A program made the position numbers and the translations under genes. The notes under the pieces are model-generated. The model saw nothing but the letters and a program-made list of their open reading frames with translations, was not told where the DNA came from and searched no databases. A stretch of 64,000 bases of DNA from contig NZ_JAHZMP010000002.1 in assembly GCF_020748465.1 (NCBI RefSeq), forward strand, positions 558,001 through 622,000. The letters run 5' to 3'. Shown here one piece after another: positions 16,826 through 25,428 of the stretch (positions are counted from its first letter, which is position 1; each line of letters starts with the position of its first letter). The stretch is from Terrisporobacter mayombei (GTDB lineage Bacteria; Bacillota; Clostridia; Peptostreptococcales; Peptostreptococcaceae).

Positions 16826-17722
16826 CTATTCTATTATATTTATAACTACACCTTCAAAATCACAATGTAAATCTTTAATTTGCCATTTGTTTTCTAAAGT
16901 TTCTAAATAGGATTTCATTTCAGGTAAAAAAATTTTATCATCATCAGAAGTTAGAGATATTATAGTTGGTCCTGCACCACTTAAAAATGTACCCAAGCAA
17001 TTTAATTTATTTGAATGACTAACAATTTTATCATAGTCATTTATTAAAGGACTTCTATATTCTTGATGAAACTTATCTTTACATGCTACTTTTAGTAACT
17101 CTAGATTATTATTCATAAAGGCTGTAACTAAAAGAGTTGCTCTTGATACATTAAAAACTCCATCATTATGTTCTATTACTTTTGGAAGCACAGATCTAGC
17201 TTTCTCTGTTGAAAGTTTAAAATCTGGTATAAGAGCACAAAATCTTATGAGTTTAGGAACTTTGATAGTATCATAGTATATTTTTTCTTTTTCCATAAAT
17301 GATACAATCATATTTCCATATATAGCAGGAGCGACGTTATCAGGATGACCTTCAATTTCTGTTGCTAATTTTAATATTTCTTCTTTATTTAAATTTGATT
17401 TGCTAAGATAATTGGCCCCCACAAGTCCTGCTACAATACACGTTGCGCTACTTCCTAAACCTCTGCATATAGGTATTTCATCTACAATTTTTATTTTAAT
17501 ACCTTTTGGTATAATACTAGGTTTAACTTTTTCAAAAAAATACTGCATTGATTTGTATACCATATTATCTTGATTAATATATTCTTTCTCTTTTTCCTCG
17601 ATTATAATACCTTCGTCTATTTCTTCAAAATAAAATTTATTATATAAACTTAAAGCTACTCCGAGGCAATCATATCCTGGACCAATATTTGCACTAGTAG
17701 CTGGAACTATTACTTCTAACAT
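16826..17722 (-). CDS. thrB: Homoserine kinase
   Basis: A 298-residue GHMP kinase phosphorylating homoserine for threonine synthesis. VPATSANIGPGYDCLGVAL (residues 5-23) is the family N-terminal signature. The ATP-binding GHMP motif is PICRGLGSSATCIVAGL (about residues 88-104). GTFLSGAGPTIISL near residues 246-259 is the third GHMP motif. It begins 8 bases after thrC and is co-transcribed with it under the T-box. Confidence 0.95.
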   Translation of the reverse strand: MLEVIVPATSANIGPGYDCLGVALSLYNKFYFEEIDEGIIIEEKEKEYINQDNMVYKSMQYFFEKVKPSIIPKGIKIKIVDEIPICRGLGSSATCIVAGLVGANYLSKSNLNKEEILKLATEIEGHPDNVAPAIYGNMIVSFMEKEKIYYDTIKVPKLIRFCALIPDFKLSTEKARSVLPKVIEHNDGVFNVSRATLLVTAFMNNNLELLKVACKDKFHQEYRSPLINDYDKIVSHSNKLNCLGTFLSGAGPTIISLTSDDDKIFLPEMKSYLETLENKWQIKDLHCDFEGVVINIIE

Positions 17723-17730
17723 ATTATCAC

Positions 17731-19212
17731 CTACACCTTTAAAATATTTTCAATTTCTTTCTTTAATTCATACTTCTCGCAATTTCTATTGTGTAAAATT
17801 TTAGCAGTTTTTAAATTTTTTATTGGTAATGGAATATTTGTATTAGTTTCTAAACTAAGATTTTCTAAAACATGAAACTCATCTAGATTTTCAATATTTT
17901 TATCTAAAGAAGATAATACGTCCTTGCTAAATTTATAAGGGCTTGCAGTAGAAACTATTACAGTAGCTATATCCTCAAAATTGTTTTTTCTGTATTTTTC
18001 ATAGGCAGTATAAGCCACACACGTATGTGTATCTATTAAATAATTGTTTTCTTTGAAAACTTTATTAATGTTTTCTTTTATCTCATACTGTGTAGCAAAT
18101 TCTCCATGGAAAGTATTTAAGTTAAATCTCATATTATTATCTATTTCATAAAAGCCTTTATTATTTAAGTCGTTTATTAGAGAATTCACTTTATTATAAT
18201 TTCGTTTAGTAACTTCAAATAGAAGTCTTTCTAAATTACTAGATATTAATATATCCATAGAAGGAGACGTTGTTAGATGAAGAACCCTATTTCTATCGTA
18301 TTTACCAGTGTCAAAAAAGTCATAAAGGACATTATTTTCATTAGAAGCACAAATTAATTTATTGACTGGCAATCCCATAAGCTTAGAGTAATAAGCTGCT
18401 AAAATATTACCGAAATTACCTGTAGGTACTACGAAATTTATCTTATCACCTAGCTTAATATGTTTATCTTTTACTAAATTTAAGTAAGAATAAAAATAAT
18501 AAACAACTTGAGGTAATAATCGACCAATATTTATAGAGTTGGCAGAAGATAGTATATAATTATTTTTCAATAATAATTTATTAAATTCTTCATCATTAAA
18601 TATATTTTTTACTCCAGATTGGGCATCATCAAAATTGCCATTTATTGAAACCACATAAGTATTATTTCCTTCTTGAGTTCTCATTTGAAGTTTTTGGATA
18701 TTACTTACACCATCTTCAGGGAAAAAAACAATTATTTTAATTTGATCCAAGTTTTTGAAGCCTTCCAAAGCAGCCTTACCTGTATCACCTGATGTTGCTG
18801 TCAAAATAACTATTTCTTCTTTAATCTTATTTTTTTTTAGTGATTTTTCTAGAAGATGTGGCATTAGTGTCAAAGCCATATCTTTAAATGCACATGTAGG
18901 TCCATGATATAATTCTAAAAAATAATGATTATTAATTTTTTTAGTAGGTGCAATTAGTTTTGTGTCAAATTTATCATTATAAGCCTTATTAATACATGAC
19001 TTTAATTCTTCTTCAGTGAAGTCATCTAAAAATAGTTTTAAAATTTCTAAGCATAGTTCTTTATAGGTAAGCCCAATAAATTTATTAAGTCTATCTTCTA
19101 AGTTGGGAAACTCTGTTGGCACATATAATCCACCATCTGAGCAAAGTCCGTTTACTATAGCTTTTGATCCCTTTATTTTTTCACTACATCCCCTTGTACT
19201 TATAAAGTGCAT
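17731..19212 (-). CDS. thrC: Threonine synthase
   Basis: A 493-residue PLP enzyme converting phosphohomoserine to threonine, of the longer (enterobacterial/yeast-like) class with N-terminal FISTRGCSEKIKGSKAIVNGL. The PLP lysine is in YHGPTCAFKDMALTLMPHLL (about residues 103-122). ILTATSGDTGKAALEGF and VPTGNFGNILAAYYSKLMG supply cofactor phosphate and substrate binding. First gene after the T-box, with an AGGAGG-type site. Confidence 0.95.
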   Translation of the reverse strand: MHFISTRGCSEKIKGSKAIVNGLCSDGGLYVPTEFPNLEDRLNKFIGLTYKELCLEILKLFLDDFTEEELKSCINKAYNDKFDTKLIAPTKKINNHYFLELYHGPTCAFKDMALTLMPHLLEKSLKKNKIKEEIVILTATSGDTGKAALEGFKNLDQIKIIVFFPEDGVSNIQKLQMRTQEGNNTYVVSINGNFDDAQSGVKNIFNDEEFNKLLLKNNYILSSANSINIGRLLPQVVYYFYSYLNLVKDKHIKLGDKINFVVPTGNFGNILAAYYSKLMGLPVNKLICASNENNVLYDFFDTGKYDRNRVLHLTTSPSMDILISSNLERLLFEVTKRNYNKVNSLINDLNNKGFYEIDNNMRFNLNTFHGEFATQYEIKENINKVFKENNYLIDTHTCVAYTAYEKYRKNNFEDIATVIVSTASPYKFSKDVLSSLDKNIENLDEFHVLENLSLETNTNIPLPIKNLKTAKILHNRNCEKYELKKEIENILKV

Positions 19213-19246
19213 ATTTGTACCTCCTCATAAAATTATGTTTTTTGCA

Positions 19247-19490
19247 ATAAAAAAACTCCCATCCCTAAAAAAGGGACGAGAGTATATTCCCGCGGTTCCA
19301 CCCAAATTGATTAAAAAATCCACTTGTTACATATAACGTATGTAAATCGTCTATTCTTACTAAAATCAAAAGATAACTTCAGAATGAAGCTCCTAGGTAG
19401 TTTTCAATATTTCTAATTAAGGAAATCTTTCAGCCGATGAATTTCCCTCTCTGGTAATCGATTAAAATTTACTCTTCCTAATCACAGCTT
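19247..19490 (-). ncRNA. T-box leader (threonine)
   Basis: The antiterminator T-box GGGTGGAACCGCGG is exact (19303-19290 on the minus strand), followed by a terminator, ACTCTCGTCCC / GGGATGGGAGT plus Ts (19283-19247). Stem I begins near 19490 with GATTAGGAAGAGTAA and a GAGAGGGA block. The likely specifier region (AAACTACCTAG at about 19403-19393) holds ACT and ACC in tandem, both threonine codons, agreeing with the thrC-thrB operon it controls. Uncharged tRNA-Thr should promote readthrough. Confidence 0.95.
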
Positions 19491-19511
19491 ATTTATATTA
19501 AATTATTATAA

Positions 19512-19540
19512 ATTCTAACTAAAGTATTTAAGTATGTCAA
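19512..19540 (-). promoter_or_regulatory. Promoter of the T-box/thrCB transcript
   Basis: On the minus strand: TTGACA (19540-19535), exactly 17 bases, TAGAAT (19517-19512), about 20 bases before the T-box leader. Confidence 0.85.
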
Positions 19541-19747
19541 GAAAAATTATGAAATATATGGAAAATAATACTATTTAGACTAGAATGTTACAAAGTCTTA
19601 ACTCTTTATAAAGTGAAAATATGGTATTATATTATTATCTTTAAAAGAAATCAACTAGTATTTTAATATAAAAAGAATTAGAATTCCTATTAAATTCATA
19701 AATTATTCATATTGGGGTATTATAATATTAAAAAAGGAGGAATTAAT

Positions 19748-19843
19748 ATGGCAATTGTACTTATTACAGCAGTATTAGTAGTTATAATGCTTGGATTATC
19801 ATTTTTATCATACTTATCAGAGTCAAGTTTAATAGAAGAATAA
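19748..19843 (+). CDS. Single-helix membrane peptide, 31 residues
   Basis: AAAAGGAGG is well placed before the ATG. The peptide is MAIVLITAVLVVIMLGLSFL then SYLSESSLIEE: one membrane helix (about residues 2-22) and a short acidic tail. It is followed 50 bases later by a good terminator and has its own upstream space, so it looks like a monocistronic small protein. Function unknown. Confidence 0.58.
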   Translation: MAIVLITAVLVVIMLGLSFLSYLSESSLIEE

Positions 19844-19891
19844 CTCTGAGCATAAAAAAAATAAAATAGTTTTATCTATTTAAATATATGT

Positions 19892-19922
19892 AAAAAGATT
19901 GATTTTTAATCAATCTTTTTTT
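19892..19922 (+). terminator. Intrinsic terminator
   Basis: AAAGATTGATT / AATCAATCTTT with a 3-base loop and seven Ts; ends the transcript of the 31-residue peptide. Confidence 0.82.
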
Positions 19923-20053
19923 AGTATTACGGATTACAATATATTTTACTTAAATAATAAATAATATAAAATATATAATCAAATTAAAAAGTTTTGAAAT
20001 TAGACACAAGGGTATTAATGTTATATAAAATATATAATATAAGGAGAATAAAA

Positions 20054-20251
20054 ATGAGTAAGTTAGTAAGAGTATGCCCTTCTTGTTCAAATGTTGATGT
20101 TGATAAATTAAAAAAAATAATTGGTGAGGAGAATGTAAAAATAGGTTGTGTAGGCGCTTGTAGAAAGGAAAAAGTACATTTTTTTGGTAGAATTAATGGA
20201 GCTTACGTTATGACAAAAAATGAAGAAGAGTTTTTTGACCAATGTAAATAA
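20054..20251 (+). CDS. Small Cys-rich protein (DUF1450/YuzB-like)
   Basis: A 65-residue protein. I choose the ATG at 20054 because AAGGAG lies 8 bases upstream; the longer frame from 19994 has no such site. The cysteines are VCPSCSNVDVDKL (Cys8 and Cys11) and IGCVGACRKEK (Cys31, Cys35), followed by INGAYVMTKNEEEF. This C-x2-C plus C-x3-C layout with a terminal N-G-x-x-V resembles DUF1450/thioredoxin-like small proteins that may bind a [2Fe-2S] cluster or metal. Function unproven. Confidence 0.6.
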   Translation: MSKLVRVCPSCSNVDVDKLKKIIGEENVKIGCVGACRKEKVHFFGRINGAYVMTKNEEEFFDQCK

Positions 20252-20258
20252 ACTAGAG

Positions 20259-20290
20259 AAGTGGGATGATTTTTATCATCCCACTTTAAA
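20259..20290 (+). terminator. Intrinsic terminator
   Basis: Perfect 12-bp AAGTGGGATGAT / ATCATCCCACTT stem with a TTTT loop; the downstream T-run is short. Confidence 0.78.
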
Positions 20291-20672
20291 TATCTAAAGG
20301 TTTTGAACCTTGAAATTTAGGTTGTTGGCATATGTTTACTTTAATTAGACCCTTATCAATCATAGCATTAGTAGTAGGAATATTATCGAAAGAAATGCTT
20401 GTAACATTATTTTCTATACAGTCTTTAAATCCAGCTATACGTTCACTATGACACATTACATTTTTAGAACCACTTATAATACCTAAATTAACATCTCCAT
20501 AAGTTATTATATTTAAAAGGCCAGCGGCTGTTTTTCCTGAATTGTAATAATTACTCCCTACATATGCAAGTCTTTTAGAATCTTTAATATCAGAGTTAAA
20601 AGTTACAATAGGGATACTCATATCATAAAGTTCATCGATTTCTATAATAACACGTTCATCATTAACACGTAA
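20286..20672 (-). pseudogene. LacI-family regulator remnant
   Basis: The minus strand encodes VNDERVIIEIDELYDMSIPI, TFNSDIKDSKRLAYVGSNYY, NSGKTAAGLLNI and CHSERIAGFKDCIEN, the periplasmic-binding-like core of a LacI-type sugar regulator. It then jumps to GLIKVNICQQPKFQGSKPLDI, a block that normally sits much later. The DNA-binding HTH and the first third are missing, and there is an internal deletion. The frame continues upstream to 20849 only by reading through the opposite-strand isomerase fragment, which is not part of this gene. Confidence 0.75.
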
Positions 20673-20683
20673 ATGATGAACGT
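20652..20683. repeat. 12-bp inverted repeat at the junction of two gene remnants
   Basis: ACGTTCATCATT (20652-20663) and AATGATGAACGT (20672-20683). On the minus strand the first arm encodes the N-D-E-R of the LacI remnant; on the plus strand the second arm encodes N-D-E-R of the isomerase remnant. The two gene fragments meet exactly here in head-to-head orientation, suggesting microhomology-mediated inversion/deletion. Confidence 0.6.
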
Positions 20684-21517
20684 ATTTATGATATTGTAAA
20701 GGAAATGGAAGAAGAACTTGGAGAGTGTAATAAAAAACCTGAAATACTAGAAAAGCTAGCGCAATATGAACGTACATTACTGAATTGGGTTGAAGAGCAT
20801 AAGAGATCTCGTGAATTTGTTGCCATAGCAGGAAAGTGCTGGCCTGCATTTCAAACTCAATTTGCCTTTGTTCCTTGTTATGTTAATAGTCGTTTCACAG
20901 CCAAGGGAATTCCAATTTCTTGTGAAGTTGATATATACGGTGCTCTTAGTGAATTCATAGGCACAGTAGTAAGTAATGACACAGTTACTTTGCTAGATAT
21001 AAATAACACAGTACCAAGTGACATGTATACTGAAGAAATAAAACCTATATATGAATATACATTAAAAGATACATTTATGTGATTCCACTGTGGGAATACT
21101 GCATCTAATAAATTACCTTTTTGTGAAATGAAATATCAAAAAATAATGGCCCGTTCCCTTCCAGAGGAAGTTATTCAAGGCACTTTAGAAGGGGATATAG
21201 TTCCTGGAGATATAACATTTTTCCGTTTAGAAAGTACATCAGATGCTATGCTTAGTGCCTATATAGCTCAAGGTGAAGTATTACCAGTAGCAAGTAGATT
21301 ATTTGGATCAATAGGAGTATTTGCTATACCAGAAATGGGCAGATTCTACCGTTATGTGCTAATTGAAAAAAATTATCCTCATCACGGTGCAGTTGCTTTT
21401 GGTCACTTTGGAAAAATTTTATATGAAGTATTCAAATATTTAGGTGTTTGTGCAGAAGAAATAGATTATAACCAACCTAAAGGTGTTTGTTATAAAACGG
21501 AAAATCCATTTTGTTAG
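20672..21517 (+). pseudogene. L-fucose/L-arabinose isomerase-like remnant with nonsense codon
   Basis: The plus strand encodes the C-terminal two thirds of a fucose/arabinose isomerase-family protein. Part one (to 21079) includes AIAGKCWPAFQTQF, ISCEVDIYGALSEFIGT and DINNTVPSDMY. A TGA at 21080-21082 interrupts TFM-stop-FHCGNTASN, where family members have Gly (GGA to TGA is one change). Part two (to 21517) includes LRLESTSDAMLSAY-like and GAVAFGHFGKILYEVFKYLG. The N-terminal third is deleted at the inverted repeat. Confidence 0.8.
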
Positions 21518-21523
21518 TTAAAA

Positions 21524-21729
21524 ATGGGGAAGATTAATATTAAATTTTTTATATATACTGCAAATGTGGAAGATATTAAAAAGCAAATGATGCTGGAGTT
21601 ATATGAGGTGTAACAACAAATCCATCTTTGTTTGCAGTAATATAACAAATGGTTAAACATCCGCTTACGGATAAAGAAATTGAAAGTTTCGAGAACACTA
21701 TAAGAAAGTCTTTTGGAATAGTGAGATAA
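21524..21729 (+). pseudogene. Transaldolase / fructose-6-phosphate aldolase-like remnant
   Basis: The N-terminus reads IKFFIYTANVEDIKK, then after a frameshift NDAGVI-stop-GVTTNPSLFAVI, the classic MipB/TalC start (an in-frame TGA sits where family members have Cys). It then jumps to MVKHPLTDKEIESF, which is the normal C-terminus. About 150 internal residues are missing. It follows the isomerase remnant by 6 bases, consistent with a former sugar operon. Confidence 0.8.
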
Positions 21730-21763
21730 AAAAACAGAGATTAAATATAATCTCTGTTTTTTA
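21728..21763. terminator. Bidirectional terminator
   Basis: AAAAACAGAGATTA / TAATCTCTGTTTTT, with A- and T-runs at both ends; mainly serves typA on the minus strand. Confidence 0.83.
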
Positions 21764-21767
21764 CTTA

Positions 21768-23600
21768 TTATTGTCCTGAAGATCTTCTTCTCTTATTGTA
21801 TTGAAGTCTTTCATGTTCGTTTAAATATTTCTTTCTAAGTCTTATAGAATCTGGAGTTACTTCAACTAATTCATCATCATCTATAAACTCTAATGCTTCT
21901 TCAAGAGTAAATGTTCTTGCAGCATTTAATTTTATGGCATCATCAGAACCAGAAGCACGAACGTTAGTTAACTTTTTGTTTTTAGTTGGGTTAACTATCA
22001 TATCATCTTTTCTAGAGTTCATACCTATTATCATACCTTCGTATACATCTACACCTGGATCTACGAACATAGTAGCTCTTTCGCTTAAAGCAGCTAATCC
22101 GTAAGCCATAGTAGAACCGTTAGTTTGAGATATTAGCACACCGTTAGCTCTTGATGGTATTTCACCTTTATGCTCTTCATATCTAGCAAATGAACGAACC
22201 ATATTACCTTCGCCACGAGTATCATTTATAAATTCAGATCTGTATCCTAAAAGTCCACGAGTTGGAGCAGAGAATTCTATTTTAACGAAATCTCCTTCTA
22301 TAGACATGGCTTCCATCATGCCTTTTCTTAAGTTCATTTTGTTTATAACAGTACCAGAGTAAACTTCTGGACAGTTTATTATAACTTTTTCAATTGGTTC
22401 TACTAATTTTCCGTTTTCATCTCTGTGCATTAAAACTTCTGGTTTAGAAACACCTATTTCATAACCTTCACGTCTCATGTTTTCAAGAAGTATAGATAAG
22501 TGAAGTTCACCTCTACCTGATACTCTGTATCCGTCAGTTGTATCCATTGGTTCTACTTTTAAACCAACGTTAACTTCTAATTCTTTGTCTAATCTATCTT
22601 TTAAGTGTCTTGTAGTAACGAATTTACCGCTCTTACCAGCAAATGGAGAATCATTAACTAAGAAGTTCATAGAAAGAGTAGGTTCTTCTATATGTATCAT
22701 TTCCATTGGTAAGTGATGACCAACTTCACAAATTGTTTCACCTATAGATATATCAGGTATACCTGCTATTACTACGATATCTCCTGAGTGAGCTTCGTCA
22801 ACGTCAATTTGCTTTAATCCTTCATAAACAGAAAGTTTAGATATTTTTCCTCTAGTTACAACTTCTCCTGCTTTACAAACTGAAACTTGCTCTCCACTTT
22901 TTACAGTTCCTTTGTAAACTCTACCGATTCCAAGTCTTCCTACAAAGTTATCGTATGCAAGTGCAGAAATTTGTAACTGAAGGTGTTTATCATCGTAATT
23001 TGGGTAAGCTGAAGCATGTTCAACTATAGTTTCAAATAAAGGAGATAAGTCAGTAGAATCATCATCCATTTCTCTCTTAGCTATACCTTGCTTAGCTATA
23101 CCATATATGATAGGGAATTCGCATTGTTCATCAGTAGCATTTAAGTCAACAAATAAATCGAATACTTCATCAACAACTTCTTCAGCTCTTTGATCTGACT
23201 TATCTATTTTGTTTATAAATAGTATTGGTCTTAAACCTAATTCTAAAGATTTTTGTAATACGAATCTTGTTTGAGGCATTGGTCCTTCAGATGCATCAAC
23301 TAGTAATACAACAGTATCAACAGTTTTAATAACACGCTCAACTTCAGAAGAGAAGTCACTATGTCCTGGTGTATCTACTATATTTATTTTATAATCTTTA
23401 TAGTTTATAGAACAGTTTTTAGAATATATTGTTATACCTCTCTCTGCTTCAAGGTCATTACTATCCATAACACAGTCTTTAACTACTTCGTTTGCTCTAA
23501 ATACACCACTTTGAGATAAGAAAGCATCAACTAAAGTTGATTTTCCAGCATCAACGTGGGCAATAACAGCTATATTGATAATTTTATGTTTTGTTGTCAT
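21768..23600 (-). CDS. typA: Translational GTPase TypA/BipA
   Basis: A 610-residue ribosome-associated GTPase. G-domain motifs: [15 protein letters not shown] (G1, about residues 14-28), [20 protein letters not shown] (G2 region), VDTPGHSDF (G3), INKIDKSD (G4). The EF-G-like domains II, III and V and the BipA-specific C-terminal domain ([32 protein letters not shown]) follow. Full length. It assists 50S assembly and growth under stress. Confidence 0.97.
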   Translation of the reverse strand: MTTKHKIINIAVIAHVDAGKSTLVDAFLSQSGVFRANEVVKDCVMDSNDLEAERGITIYSKNCSINYKDYKINIVDTPGHSDFSSEVERVIKTVDTVVLLVDASEGPMPQTRFVLQKSLELGLRPILFINKIDKSDQRAEEVVDEVFDLFVDLNATDEQCEFPIIYGIAKQGIAKREMDDDSTDLSPLFETIVEHASAYPNYDDKHLQLQISALAYDNFVGRLGIGRVYKGTVKSGEQVSVCKAGEVVTRGKISKLSVYEGLKQIDVDEAHSGDIVVIAGIPDISIGETICEVGHHLPMEMIHIEEPTLSMNFLVNDSPFAGKSGKFVTTRHLKDRLDKELEVNVGLKVEPMDTTDGYRVSGRGELHLSILLENMRREGYEIGVSKPEVLMHRDENGKLVEPIEKVIINCPEVYSGTVINKMNLRKGMMEAMSIEGDFVKIEFSAPTRGLLGYRSEFINDTRGEGNMVRSFARYEEHKGEIPSRANGVLISQTNGSTMAYGLAALSERATMFVDPGVDVYEGMIIGMNSRKDDMIVNPTKNKKLTNVRASGSDDAIKLNAARTFTLEEALEFIDDDELVEVTPDSIRLRKKYLNEHERLQYNKRRRSSGQ

Positions 23601-23787
23601 TTATTTAATTTTCCTTTCTAAAAAATAACTTACATAGTATATCATACCACAGTAAAAAAGTAAAATAAATTAAAGTCAAATTCTTACATCCTTATTAGTA
23701 TTAACTTAATTCAAAAAAGAAAATCATAATTAAGTAATAATTATTATACATTTATGAAAACATGTACAGCCGATAAATGTATTATAT

Positions 23788-24315
23788 TTAAAAAAGGTAT
23801 TCTTTATGTAGTTTCCAAGTATTATCTTCCCATTTATATATGCAAATATTATCAAAGTCACAATAAAATTTAAAAGGAAATTGATTTACATAATTCCATA
23901 AATCAGTATATATATTTTTGATTTTCTTAGAACTTACAGTTACATGAAAAATTTTATTTTTTCCGTCCTTTTCGTTAAAGTTAATATAGTTAATTTTACT
24001 TAGTTCATCAATTAATTTATCATGTAACCTTTTACCATCATCACTCATATTTACTTTCATAAAAATTACTCTGTCATCAAAGTGATCATATCCATTTAAA
24101 ATATAATTAGCTTTATTATTATTTTTAACAAAAGTTTCTAAGACATCTTCAACCTCTTTAATATTTTCTTCTTCAAAAGGAGACTTAATAGTAAAATGTG
24201 CTGGCAATTTTGAAGATTTTGCCTTGAATATTTCATAAACTTCTTTTCTTAGATTATTATTAAAATCTCCACACTCTCCCTTTACAACACTAACAATTAC
24301 GTATCTCAATTTCAT
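23788..24315 (-). CDS. 2H phosphoesterase / 2'-5' RNA ligase family protein
   Basis: Start set at 24315 (MKLRYVIVSVVKG), which has a GGAGGT site; the longer frame to 24417 is unsupported. The 175-residue protein has the two catalytic H-x-T motifs of the 2H superfamily: AHFTIKSPF (about residues 37-45) and FHVTVSSKK (about 134-142). Such proteins cleave cyclic phosphodiester bonds in RNA or small nucleotides. The substrate is unknown. It is transcribed away from the two-component system. Confidence 0.8.
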   Translation of the reverse strand: MKLRYVIVSVVKGECGDFNNNLRKEVYEIFKAKSSKLPAHFTIKSPFEEENIKEVEDVLETFVKNNNKANYILNGYDHFDDRVIFMKVNMSDDGKRLHDKLIDELSKINYINFNEKDGKNKIFHVTVSSKKIKNIYTDLWNYVNQFPFKFYCDFDNICIYKWEDNTWKLHKEYLF

Positions 24316-24539
24316 ACCTCCAGAACTTTTTATTATTATAATATAAGATTTTGTAAAGATTATACAGTTATTTAAAGATAAAAAGTAGAATTGAAACAAA
24401 TTTATGTTTGAAGTCATTATTAAAGTGATTTAAGAATACTTTGAATTATTTAATAATTAATAGCTTATTAGTTATTTGTATATATTAAAGTAAAGTAATA
24501 TATTTATATGAATAATATTCACTGATTTGGGGGATTTCA

Positions 24540-24629
24540 ATGGACGTAAAAATTGAAAAAGCTGCGATGAATTTGAGCAAACTAATCAAAATTGAATCTT
24601 TGTTAAAAATAAAGCGTATTATTGAATAA
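24540..24629 (+). CDS. Possible 29-residue basic peptide
   Basis: A GGGGG site precedes ATG at 24540. The peptide is MDVKIEKAAMNLSKLIKIE then SLLKIKRIIE, an amphipathic basic helix. It lies in the 432-base gap between the 2H protein and the response regulator, which otherwise holds only AT-rich promoter-like sequence. It could equally be chance. Confidence 0.3.
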   Translation: MDVKIEKAAMNLSKLIKIESLLKIKRIIE

Positions 24630-24747
24630 AAATTTCATCATAAATTCACATATGTATTATAATATAAAAGTAAAAATATTTATATTTTTTAACAATAAAA
24701 TATAAATGATAGGTATTTAAGGTATATAAAATTATAGGAGTGATTAA

Positions 24748-25428
24748 ATGAATACATCTATTTTGGTTATGGAAGATGATGTGAATATACAAGAATTAAT
24801 AGTAGAGTTTTTAAAAGCAGAGGGCTATGATGTTGATTATGCCAGTGACGGTATAGAAGGAATACAATTATTTAAAAAAAAGGAATATGATTTAGTATTA
24901 TTAGATATAATGATGCCAAATTTAGATGGTTATTCTGTATGTAAAATGATTAGAAAGAGTTCTAATGTGCCAATAATATTTTTAACTGCAATGAATGAAG
25001 AAAGTAATCAACTCAAGGGATTTGAATTAGAATGTGATGATTATATAACGAAGCCCTTTTCATTTAATGTTTTAATTCAGAGGGTAAAAGCAGTTTTAAG
25101 GCGTGGTAAAAGTAATTTAAGTAATGATTTTTTAACCTTTGAAAAAATAAAGTTAGATCTGAATACTTACTCAGTACAATTAGATGATAATAATATAGAA
25201 TTGACTTTAAAAGAATTCAATATTTTAAAAACGTTAATAGAAAAATATCCTCAAGTAATAACAAGAGAGAGTTTATTAGATAGTATTTGGGGATACGATT
25301 ATTATGGTGATACAAGAATAGTTGATGCTCATATAAAAAATCTTAGAAAAAAAATAAGCCTGCCATATATTAAAACTGTAAAAGGAATAGGTTATACTCT
25401 TGAAAAAGATATTGAAGTTTTGGAATAG
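24748..25428 (+). CDS. OmpR/PhoB-family response regulator
   Basis: A 226-residue two-domain regulator. The receiver domain (1-120) has the acidic pair Asp10/Asp11, phospho-acceptor Asp53 in LVLLDIMMPNLDGY, Thr in FLTAMNEE and Lys in DDYITKPFS. The winged-helix output domain (130-224) ends with VDAHIKNLRKKI and VKGIGYTLE. It overlaps the histidine kinase gene that follows by 29 bases, so the two form a pair. Target genes are not evident. Confidence 0.95.
   Translation: MNTSILVMEDDVNIQELIVEFLKAEGYDVDYASDGIEGIQLFKKKEYDLVLLDIMMPNLDGYSVCKMIRKSSNVPIIFLTAMNEESNQLKGFELECDDYITKPFSFNVLIQRVKAVLRRGKSNLSNDFLTFEKIKLDLNTYSVQLDDNNIELTLKEFNILKTLIEKYPQVITRESLLDSIWGYDYYGDTRIVDAHIKNLRKKISLPYIKTVKGIGYTLEKDIEVLE

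Noticed and set aside
20673..20849. N-terminal extension of the minus-strand LacI frame
   Set aside because: It reads antisense through the isomerase remnant and has no relation to LacI proteins.
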